Shown here piece by piece: positions 1 to 6,578 of a DNA stretch of 11,043 nt (position 1 is its first letter; the number at the start of each line of letters is the position of its first letter). Source of the DNA: JAADHY01 sp964428935 (GTDB taxonomy: Bacteria > Planctomycetota > Planctomycetia > Planctomycetales > Planctomycetaceae); the NCBI GenBank assembly GCA_964428935.1, contig CAYSAG010000170.1, forward strand, positions 1 through 11,043. The letters run 5' to 3'. The translations under genes and the position numbers were made by a program. Under the pieces are notes generated by a model. That model saw nothing but the letters and a program-made list of their open reading frames with translations, ran no database searches and was not told where the DNA came from.

Positions 1-1070
1 CGTCGCACGCTGTGGGCGGCTCGTTCCAACCAGCTCCGCCGTACGGGTCGCCGCTGAGCAGAGTGCGGTCTTCTAGAACTTCAGCCATCCCCGGCCTCAA
101 CCGTCGCCGGCGGCTCGCCCGACGCAAGCGACACACATCGCCGAAACGCTGACCGACCTCCAAAATCCTCGAAACGTGCTGCCAAGCGAAGTGCAACATC
201 GTTCCTCCTCCTTCTCGTACCTCTCGCAAAACAGATCGCAGCCGCTGCTGACGGCATCTCCCGCCCCGATTGCACTCGTTGACGCGATGTCTGACCGGCA
301 ATGCTGAGGCGACAGCGGCCTCTGGTAAACGGCTGGGATGGTTGGATCACCTGAGCCTACAGAGCATATGTGACGGTAACAGAAATATGCGCGTTGTCAA
401 GACGTTGTCTCCGCGTTTCTCGCCGGGAAGTCAGTGGGTGTTGGCGGACTGGGCCGGATGAGCCCCATTTCGCCGGTCGCGCACATGGCGGTCGGCCAAC
501 GAACAAGGCGCCATCAGCCCGGTGAGAGCGGTGACGGCGGTCTGCGTGCGGCGCGTTCGTGAACTGCGGCTCCGTGTGAAGGAGAAGCGTCGCAAGCGGG
601 CGGGTCAAGCCTGTGCCGGAACTTCGGTCGCTGGGCAAACCAACCACTGGAAACACAACGCGTGTTCGGCCGAAATGTGTCTGTGACGTTCCGGTACCCG
701 CCCACGCGACCTCGTTCTGGCCTGCGTGACTCGTGGCTCGTCCCAAGCCAAAGCTTCGACGGCGTCGCTCGTGTCGCTCCGGCCTTGTCGGTCTCGGACG
801 AAGGTACCCACTCCACGTTTCCGGTGTGACACGGCACTCGGCTCTGCGCGCGGCCCCGTCTGCTCCGCCGTCACGGCTCGCTCGCCGCGACGACCTGCCA
901 CTGCGAAAAGCCTGCCCGGTTGAAGTCTGCCTGCGAACGCGACAAAGTAGTACCGTTCAGCGTCCGACGGGGCGACCGGCAGGCGCTCGCTGTACGGGCT
1001 CGGAACAACACGGCCGAGCGGTCGGTTGCGTTTTTTGGAACGGTCAGTCGCAGCGTGGAGGGCACAACGA
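1..1070. other. Long non-coding stretch upstream of the DUF1080 gene
   Basis: No reading frame on either strand in this kilobase looks like a protein gene: the open frames are short, Arg/Ser-rich, overlap one another and show no recognisable domain, signal peptide or well-placed ribosome-binding site. No tRNA- or rRNA-like segment was recognised. The first roughly 520 nt differ in word content from the rest: they hold the only two GATC sites of the window (234-237 and 345-348) and several CATC/GATG words that are rare elsewhere. A T6 run (1031-1036) sits about 35 nt before the DUF1080 start, so the last part is probably the leader of that gene. The promoter could not be placed with confidence. 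Confidence 0.6.
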
Positions 1071-1787
1071 ATGAAACAGTGGACGCGAGCTTTCAGTGGG
1101 TGGTTGGTTCTTGTGCTGGCAGTGGGGAGCGTTTGGGCGGGCGAAGACGGCTTCGTGCCGCTCTTTGACGGCAAGACGCTCAACGGCTGGGTCCAGCACG
1201 GTGGCAAGGCGAAGTACACGGTCGAAGATGGGTGCATTGTCGGGACGGCCGTGCCGAACACGCCGAACAGCTTTCTTTGCACGAAGCAGGTCTTTAGCGA
1301 CTTCATTCTGGAGCTGGACTTCAAGGTGGACCCGGAACTGAACTCGGGGGTGCAGATTCGCAGCAACGTGTACGACCACCCAATTACGGTCGAATGGAAA
1401 ACGCCCGACGGCAAGGTTCGCAAACGGACCATTCCGGCTGGTCGCGTGCACGGCTACCAGGTAGAGATTGACCCGTCGCCGCGAGCGTACAGCGGTGGCA
1501 TTTACGACGAAGCTCGACGCGGTTGGCTGTACGACCTCAGCCAGAACGAGGCCGCTCGGAAGGCGTTCAAGCCGAACCAATGGAACCACTTCCGAATCGA
1601 GTGCCGCGGCGACTCAATCAAGACCTGGATTAACGGCGTGTTGGCCGCCGACCTGAAGGACGACATGACCCGCACGGGGTTCATTGCGCTGCAGGTTCAC
1701 GGCATTGGCCGGCACCCGGAGCGGGCTGGCAAGCAGGTCCGTTGGAAGAACATTCGAATCAAGGTCTTGGACGAGCAGAAGCAGTAA
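1071..1787 (+). CDS. Secreted DUF1080 / 3-keto-disaccharide hydrolase domain protein
   Basis: A 238-residue protein made of a signal peptide and one DUF1080 (PF06439) domain, a concanavalin-like beta-sandwich now named 3-keto-disaccharide hydrolase and very abundant in planctomycetes. ATG 1071 is chosen because GGAGG (1057-1061) lies 9 nt upstream and the product then starts with a good Sec signal: K2/R6, hydrophobic 11-22, likely cleavage after VWA (residue 23). An in-frame TTG at 1026 would put 15 charged residues before it. Visible family motifs are FVPLFDGKTLNGW (28-40), a central SGVQIRS segment, GYQVEIDPS followed by SGGIYDEARRGWL, NHFRIECRG, and the final strand ending WKNIRIKVL. Homologues act outside the cytoplasm on oxidised disaccharides or glycosides, but the substrate here is unknown. 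A terminator-like hairpin follows, so it may be its own transcript although it precedes sugar-acid genes. Confidence 0.93.
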   Translation: MKQWTRAFSGWLVLVLAVGSVWAGEDGFVPLFDGKTLNGWVQHGGKAKYTVEDGCIVGTAVPNTPNSFLCTKQVFSDFILELDFKVDPELNSGVQIRSNVYDHPITVEWKTPDGKVRKRTIPAGRVHGYQVEIDPSPRAYSGGIYDEARRGWLYDLSQNEAARKAFKPNQWNHFRIECRGDSIKTWINGVLAADLKDDMTRTGFIALQVHGIGRHPERAGKQVRWKNIRIKVLDEQKQ

Positions 1788-1871
1788 GCCGGGCGGAGGC
1801 GGCGCGGGGCGAGCGGCAGTCGCTTCGGTTCCGCTGGTCGGTCTCTCGTCAGCTCGCTGTCTGCTTGACGT

Positions 1872-1907
1872 CGGGGGGCCGGCGAGCAGCCGTGCGCCCC
1901 GCTTTTT
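1872..1907 (+). terminator. Candidate Rho-independent terminator after the DUF1080 gene
   Basis: A GC-rich hairpin followed by a T run. Bases 1872-1876 pair with 1897-1901 (CGGGG/CCCCG), then a G-G mismatch, 1878-1879 pair with 1894-1895, a one-base bulge (1893), and 1880-1883 pair with 1889-1892 (CGGC/GCCG) around a 5-nt loop GAGCA. A C and then five T (1903-1907) follow the stem. It lies about 85 nt after the DUF1080 stop and about 90 nt before the dehydratase start, the expected place to separate two transcripts. It could also act as a leaky attenuator. Confidence 0.55.
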
Positions 1908-1982
1908 GTGTCCGCAGGCGGTCGCTTGTGGGACGAGGTCGAGGCGAGCGACCGCTTTGTGTGCGAGCGGCCCAAACCGAAA

Positions 1983-1986
1983 AGGA
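1983..1986 (+). promoter_or_regulatory. Ribosome-binding site deciding the GTG start of the dehydratase
   Basis: AGGA inside the purine-rich AAAAGGAA, 9 nt before GTG 1996. This, with the Tat-like N terminus that results, selects GTG 1996 over in-frame upstream starts, which would read through the candidate terminator and into the DUF1080 gene. Confidence 0.6.
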
Positions 1987-1995
1987 ACCGGGGCA

Positions 1996-3210
1996 GTGAA
2001 ACGGCGAGCTTTCCTTTCGGCCTTCGGACTGGCGGCTCTGGCTGCCGGCGACCAACTTGCGGACGCCGAGAACAGCTCCCACGCACCGGTTTCCCGTCGC
2101 GAGTCGCTGAAAATTACGCGGCTGGAAACGTTCCTGGTCAAGCCGCGCTGGCTCTTCCTGAAAGTCCACACCGACGCGGGCATTGTGGGCTTGGGTGAGC
2201 CGATTCTGGAAGGACGGGCCAGGACGTGCCAGGCGGCCGTCGAGGAAGTGGCGAAGTACTTGGTCGGCAAGGACCCGCGTCGGGTCGTGCACCACTGGCA
2301 GGCCATTTACCGGCACGCGTTCTACCGCGGCGGGCCGATTTTGACGAGCGTGCTCAGCGGCATTGACCAAGCTTTGTGGGACATCAAAGGCAAAGCGCTC
2401 GGCGTGCCCGTGTACGAGCTGTTGGGCGGACCGACCCGAACGCGCGTTCGAGTCTACGCTCACGTGGGGTCGCCCGAATCCGCTCGACGAGCTCGCCAGC
2501 AAGGCTTCACGGCGTTCAAGACCGGAGTCTTCAAGCGGCGTCCGGCTCGGTTCGTCGAGAACAAACGGTTCATTGACGAAGCCGTGGCCCACTTCGCTGC
2601 TCTGCGCGAAACGCTCGGCCCGGAAGCCGACATTGCCATTGACTTTCACGGAGCCATTCCGCCGCAGACGTCGAAGCTGCTCATTAGGGCCCTCGAGCCG
2701 CTGCAACCGTTTTTCGTCGAAGAGCCGGTTCAGTGTCAGAACGTGGACGTGCTGGCCGACATCGCTCGCGGGACACACCTTCCCATTGCCGTCGGCGAGC
2801 GGCTGTTTACGAAGTGGGGTTTCCGCGAGGTGCTCGAGAAGCGTGCCGCCAGCATTCTGCAGCCCGACCTTTGCCACGCCGGCGGAATGACCGAGTGCCG
2901 GCTGATTGCTGGAATGGCCGAGGCCTACTACGTGCCGATTGCTCCCCACAACCCGCTGGGCCCCATTTCGCTGGCCGCAGGGCTCCAACTGGCCGGCTGC
3001 ATTCCCAACTTCTTGTGTCAGGAGCAGGTGACGTTGGGAGAAGGGTACTTGAAGCGGCCGTTTCGACTGGAAAACGGCTACGTCCCGCTGCCGACCGGGC
3101 CGGGACTCGGCGTAGAACTGGACGAAGACGCCTTGGCAGACAAAATCGGACATGACTGGCAGAACCCCGAAACCTACGACGCCGACGACGGCTCGGTGGT
3201 CGATTGGTGA
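1996..3210 (+). CDS. dgoD: D-galactonate dehydratase-like enolase-superfamily protein with Tat-like signal
   Basis: A 404-residue member of the mandelate racemase/muconate-lactonizing group of the enolase superfamily. It aligns by eye along its length with E. coli DgoD (about 382 residues, D-galactonate to 2-dehydro-3-deoxy-galactonate): shared segments include EGRART, FYRGGPIL, GIDQALWDIKGK, IAGMAEAY and the ending GSVVDW (DgoD NSVAEW). Metal ligands correspond to D216, E242 and E268; catalytic histidines to H218 (DFHG) and H318 (APHNPLGP). The GTG start gives MKRRAFLSAFGLAALAAG, a twin-arginine-like motif (RRAFL, 3-7) and hydrophobic stretch ahead of the catalytic protein, which begins near residue 37; DgoD itself has no such signal. 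Export is thus predicted, not shown. The TTT transporter genes follow in the same direction. Other sugar-acid dehydratases of this superfamily, with a different substrate, remain possible. Confidence 0.88.
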   Translation: MKRRAFLSAFGLAALAAGDQLADAENSSHAPVSRRESLKITRLETFLVKPRWLFLKVHTDAGIVGLGEPILEGRARTCQAAVEEVAKYLVGKDPRRVVHHWQAIYRHAFYRGGPILTSVLSGIDQALWDIKGKALGVPVYELLGGPTRTRVRVYAHVGSPESARRARQQGFTAFKTGVFKRRPARFVENKRFIDEAVAHFAALRETLGPEADIAIDFHGAIPPQTSKLLIRALEPLQPFFVEEPVQCQNVDVLADIARGTHLPIAVGERLFTKWGFREVLEKRAASILQPDLCHAGGMTECRLIAGMAEAYYVPIAPHNPLGPISLAAGLQLAGCIPNFLCQEQVTLGEGYLKRPFRLENGYVPLPTGPGLGVELDEDALADKIGHDWQNPETYDADDGSVVDW

Positions 3211-3272
3211 CCGTCCACCGGCGCGGCCAACTTGGTCCCTCCTTCGCCCGTTCCGACGGCTTGGCCCACTCG

Positions 3273-3293
3273 GCGGCCGCTCGTGCCGGCCGC
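3273..3293 (+). repeat. 7-bp GC-only hairpin in the dgoD-TTT spacer
   Basis: GCGGCCG (3273-3279) and CGGCCGC (3287-3293) form a perfect 7-bp stem with a 7-nt loop. No T tract follows (GGGCGTTT), so it is a weak terminator candidate; it may instead shape the leader of the transporter mRNA. Such stems can arise by chance in DNA this GC-rich. Confidence 0.3.
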
Positions 3294-3370
3294 GGGCGTT
3301 TCTGCAGGCCCCTTTGGTCTTGGAGCGGCCAGGCGCTCGACCAACGAAGCCACACGGCGGTTCGAGCCGG

Positions 3371-4735
3371 GTGGCCTTTGCCTGCCGGCTGGCCGTCGGG
3401 CTGCTGCTGTGTCTGACTGTGGCCGGCTGCCGAGCGTCCCGCTCGTACCCGAACCGTCCCATTTTTCTCATTTGTCCGTGGGCGGCCGGCGGCGGCACGG
3501 ACCGGGTTTCGCGCGAAGTGGCCGCTTTGTTGGAAAGAAAGCTGGGTGTGCCGGTCAACGTGGTCAACGCGACGGGCGGAGCGGGCGTGACCGGACACAC
3601 GCGGGGAGCGTTAGCCCGCCCAGACGGCTACACGCTGACCATGGTCACCGTCGAAATCAACATGCTCCACTGGCGTGGCCTGACCAACATTTCGTACGAC
3701 GACTTCGAGCCAATCGGACTGCTCAACCGCGACGCCGCGGCCATTGTCGTCCCAGCCGACTCGCCGTGGCAGACCCTTCACGACTTGCAAGAAGACATTC
3801 GCCGGCGGCCGGGAAAACTGAAAGCCTCGGGCACCGCAGCCGGTGGCATCTGGCATTTGGGCTTGGCCGGTTGGTTGGACGCCGTGGGACTGAAACCGAC
3901 CGACGTGGTGTGGTTGTCCATCAACGGCACCGGTCCGTCGCTGCAGGAGCTGCTTGCGGGCGGACTGGACTTCGTCTGCTGCAGCTTGCCGGAAGCTCAG
4001 TCGCTCATTGAGTCGGGGCGGCTGCGAGCGTTGGGGGTCATGGCCGACGAGCGTCTGCCGGTTTTCCCGGACGTACCGACGCTGCGGGAGCAGGGAGTCG
4101 ACTGGTCGTTGTACGGGTGGCGGGGCGTGTGCGTGCCGAAAGGGACGCCGCAGCCGATTTGCAAGAAGCTGACCGCGGCTTTGCACGAGGTGGTCGCGAG
4201 CGACGAGTTTCGGCGGTTCATGCAGCAGGCGGGGTTCGACTTGACGTGGCAGGGGCCGGAGGAGTTTCGTCGAACCATGGAACAGGTCGACCAGCAGCTC
4301 GGACGGCTGCTCACCAGCGAAGCGTTCCGCCCGGTTCGGCAAGTGGACATTGGCCCGCTGTTCTTTCCAACGGTCTTGCTGGTGTTGCTGGCGGCGACGT
4401 TGTCGGCTCTGTTGGTGAGCAGTTGGTGGCTGGGGGCGGCGCGAGCGAGCCCGGTCGAGAGAGCGACTGCGGCGGACGAACAGCCCGAGCCGCTGACGAA
4501 GGAAGGGCTGGTGGCCATGGCCGAGGTGGCCGCGTGCGTCGTGGTCTACCTGGGGGTTGCGGAAGTGGTCGGCTTTGTCTTGACGGCCGCCGTGCTGTTG
4601 TTGTGGCTTCTGCGACGGTTCGGCACGGCGTGGCGAGTGGCTGTCCCGCTGACGGTGCTGCTGGTTCCCGCCCTGTACCAGCTTTTCGCCGTCGGACTGC
4701 GGGTGCCTCTGCCTCGGGGCTGGCTGGGCTGGTGA
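3371..4735 (+). CDS. tctC: TctC-TctB fusion: TTT solute-binding lipoprotein joined to small membrane subunit
   Basis: Two parts of a tripartite tricarboxylate transporter in one chain of about 454 residues. With GTG 3371 the protein starts with a lipoprotein signal: hydrophobic 7-18 and lipobox VAGC, Cys20. The binding-protein part follows (about 21-320): YPNRPI (26-31), GGGTD (40-44), PDGYTL (84-89), then FPDVPTLREQG and VPKGTPQP, all usual in TctC. From residue 325 the chain becomes TctB-like: GPLFFP (328-333) resembling the PGFFP motif, a membrane segment to about 352, a charged linker, further hydrophobic segments, and the closing VPLPRG (445-450) of TctB. The first TctB helix seems missing, replaced by the binding domain. 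The start is uncertain: GTG 3371 has no clear ribosome site, and in-frame TTGs at 3314 and 3320 would lengthen the cytoplasmic end. TctA is encoded 94 nt downstream. The substrate is a carboxylate, not defined by sequence. Confidence 0.85.
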   Translation: MAFACRLAVGLLLCLTVAGCRASRSYPNRPIFLICPWAAGGGTDRVSREVAALLERKLGVPVNVVNATGGAGVTGHTRGALARPDGYTLTMVTVEINMLHWRGLTNISYDDFEPIGLLNRDAAAIVVPADSPWQTLHDLQEDIRRRPGKLKASGTAAGGIWHLGLAGWLDAVGLKPTDVVWLSINGTGPSLQELLAGGLDFVCCSLPEAQSLIESGRLRALGVMADERLPVFPDVPTLREQGVDWSLYGWRGVCVPKGTPQPICKKLTAALHEVVASDEFRRFMQQAGFDLTWQGPEEFRRTMEQVDQQLGRLLTSEAFRPVRQVDIGPLFFPTVLLVLLAATLSALLVSSWWLGAARASPVERATAADEQPEPLTKEGLVAMAEVAACVVVYLGVAEVVGFVLTAAVLLLWLLRRFGTAWRVAVPLTVLLVPALYQLFAVGLRVPLPRGWLGW

Positions 4736-4829
4736 GCGGGCGACTGCGGGAGACACAACGGCCGCAAGCCCGCGCCGCTCCGTCTGGCTCGTCGCCCTCG
4801 CCGAACACACACCTGGGAACACTGGGGAA

Positions 4830-6347
4830 ATGGAACTGCTTCAACAGGTCTTCTCGCCCGGCATTTTGGCGATTGTTGTCTTGTCGGCGGTTTACGGGGT
4901 TTTCATGGGAGCGGTTCCGGGGTTGACGGCGACCATGGCCGTGGCCTTGTTGGTTCCGCTGACGTTTTTCATGGACCCGCTGCCGGCGCTGGCGGCCATT
5001 GTGACGCTGGAGGCCTGTGCCATTTTTGCCGGCGACATTCCCAACGTGCTGCTCCGCATTCCCGGCACTCCTTCGTCAGCCGCTTACGCCGACGACGCTC
5101 ACGCCCTGACTCGAGCCGGTCGGCCGCAGACGACGCTCGGTGTCTGCTTGGTCTTCAGCGTGGCGGGCGGGCTGTTCGGTGCCGTCGTGTTGGCCACGTT
5201 CGCTCCTCAGCTCGCCCAAATCGCCACGTGGTTTACCGTCGTGGAGTACTTCTGGCTGTACCTGCTGGGGCTGAGCTGCGCGGTGGTGGTGTCTCGCGGG
5301 TCGCTGCTGAAAGGCACGCTGGCGCTGCTGGTCGGCCTGTTGCTGTCCACGGTGGGGCTGAGCGCGGTTCACACGCAGGCCCGTTTCACTTTCGGACGGC
5401 CGGAGCTGTACCAGGGCATCAACTTCATTCCGGCCATGATTGGGCTGTTCGGTTTGTCTGAGGTCTTTCGCAACGCCGCTCGGCTGCGGGACCAGCGTCG
5501 GCAGCAAACCGCGCCGGCGAGCTCGACCGACCCACGCCGCCAAACCGACGACTCCGTCTTCGCTCATTCGTTGCCTCAACTGTGGCGTCGAAAGTGGCAC
5601 GCCGTTCGGTCCGGCTTGGTGGGGTCGTTGATTGGAATGTTGCCGGGAGCCGGGGCGGACATTGGAGCGTGGGTGTCGTTGGCCGTCTCGAAGCGGTTTT
5701 CGAAAAGACCAGATTTGTACGGCCGCGGTTCGCTGGAAGGCATTGCCGACGCGACGGCTGCCAACAACGCGGCGTTGGCTGGGGCCTGGATTCCGTCGTT
5801 GGTTTTCGGCATTCCCGGCGACTCGGTGACGGCCATTGTCATTGGCGTTCTCATGATGAAGAACGTCAAGCCAGGACCGGACATTTTCGAAAAGCAAGCG
5901 GCGCTGGTTTACGGCATTTACCTGCTGTTCTTTCTGGCGAACCTGGTCTTGGTTCCGGTGGGCTTTCTGGCAATCAAGCTGGGTGGGTACGTGGTCCGAG
6001 TTCCCAGGCAGGTGCTGCTGCCGCCCATTGTGTTGTTCTGCATTATTGGAGCGTACGCAATCAATGGCAGTTACTTCGACGTGGGTGTCATGCTGGCCAT
6101 GGGAGCGTTGGGCTTCGTGCTGGAACGCTACAACGTGCCGCTGGGACCGGTGGTTTTGGGAATCATTCTGGGCGGGCCGCTGGAGGAGCGGTTCGTGCAG
6201 ACGCTGAGCGGCTCCGGCGGTCAGGTGTCGGCTTTCTTCGCTCGGCCGTTGGCCGCCGCTTTGGCTACCGTCTGTTTCCTCCTGTGGTCGCTGCCCGTCG
6301 TGTCGCAGGTGCGACGAGCGTTCTCTTCCAGCCGCGGCCGGCAGTGA
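4830..6347 (+). CDS. tctA: TTT family large permease subunit TctA
   Basis: A 505-residue polytopic membrane protein of normal TctA length (PF01970). It keeps the signatures of both halves: GAVPGLTATM (27-36), IPGTPSSAA (77-85), GMLPGAGADIGAW from residue 269, and GIPGD (327-331) followed by VTAIVIGVLMMKNVKPGP. A long charged cytoplasmic-type loop (about 212-258, rich in Arg, Gln and Asp) separates the halves. Where many homologues have a Gly-Gly-Ser stretch before the first PGTP motif, this one reads AGDIPN, a modest deviation. ATG 4830 is preceded by GGGAA/GGGGAA purine runs, the nearest too close to be ideal. It forms the sodium- or proton-coupled translocation pore that receives substrate from the TctC-type protein encoded just upstream; no separate tctB lies nearby, agreeing with the fusion. 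The transported solute may be a sugar acid, by context only. Confidence 0.95.
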   Translation: MELLQQVFSPGILAIVVLSAVYGVFMGAVPGLTATMAVALLVPLTFFMDPLPALAAIVTLEACAIFAGDIPNVLLRIPGTPSSAAYADDAHALTRAGRPQTTLGVCLVFSVAGGLFGAVVLATFAPQLAQIATWFTVVEYFWLYLLGLSCAVVVSRGSLLKGTLALLVGLLLSTVGLSAVHTQARFTFGRPELYQGINFIPAMIGLFGLSEVFRNAARLRDQRRQQTAPASSTDPRRQTDDSVFAHSLPQLWRRKWHAVRSGLVGSLIGMLPGAGADIGAWVSLAVSKRFSKRPDLYGRGSLEGIADATAANNAALAGAWIPSLVFGIPGDSVTAIVIGVLMMKNVKPGPDIFEKQAALVYGIYLLFFLANLVLVPVGFLAIKLGGYVVRVPRQVLLPPIVLFCIIGAYAINGSYFDVGVMLAMGALGFVLERYNVPLGPVVLGIILGGPLEERFVQTLSGSGGQVSAFFARPLAAALATVCFLLWSLPVVSQVRRAFSSSRGRQ

Positions 6348-6459
6348 GCGGACGGAGGCCGGCCGGCGCCAGCGGCACGGTTCGGGGCCGGTCGGGGCAC
6401 GCTTGAAGGGACCTGTCTGACGCGGTAGCTTCGAGTCGGCGGCTGTGTTTGGGCCGGCT

Positions 6460-6485
6460 CGCGTCGCTGAGCCGACAGCGACGCG
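6460..6485 (+). terminator. Perfect 10-bp hairpin after tctA
   Basis: CGCGTCGCTG (6460-6469) and CAGCGACGCG (6476-6485) are exact reverse complements around a 6-nt loop AGCCGA. It lies about 110 nt after the tctA stop and about 95 nt before the next start. No T tract follows directly (a T6 run comes only at 6545-6550), so it is not a classical intrinsic terminator. It may protect the 3' end of the transporter mRNA, or act as a terminator lacking a U tract. Confidence 0.4.
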
Positions 6486-6564
6486 CGACGCGGACACTTC
6501 CGGTGAATGTGACCCACGCTTGCTGCGTCGACCCACTGAGTTAGTTTTTTCCTTCGCTACTCAC

Positions 6565-6570
6565 AGGAGG
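6565..6570 (+). promoter_or_regulatory. Consensus Shine-Dalgarno AGGAGG
   Basis: AGGAGG ends 8 nt before ATG 6579, the strongest ribosome-binding site in the window. It fixes the start of the ceramidase-like gene and suggests efficient translation relative to its neighbours. Confidence 0.85.
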
Positions 6571-6578
6571 CCGCTGCA

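Noticed and set aside
342..370. Possible promoter TTGGAT-17 nt-CATATG
   Set aside because: Each hexamer matches only three consensus bases, and it lies 700 nt from the nearest gene.
1007..1036. Possible terminator ending in the T6 run before the DUF1080 gene
   Set aside because: The best stem is only three or four base pairs with poor pairing between, and no gene upstream needs it.
605..1432. Minus-strand open frame of 275 codons spanning the upstream region and the DUF1080 start
   Set aside because: Half of it lies opposite the DUF1080 gene, the rest is Arg/Ser-rich without a domain, and no supported start exists.
3152..3370. N-terminal extension of the TctC-TctB protein from ATG 3152
   Set aside because: It would overlap the dehydratase gene by 59 nt and place about 73 Arg/Pro-rich residues before the lipoprotein signal.
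1849..3600. Antisense open frame of 583 codons opposite the dehydratase gene
   Set aside because: It mirrors a clearly real gene, has no recognisable domain, and arises because TTA, CTA and TCA codons are rare on the coding strand.
5076..6536. Antisense open frame of 486 codons opposite tctA
   Set aside because: It is a Gln/Arg/His-rich translation with no domain; tctA on the + strand is certain.
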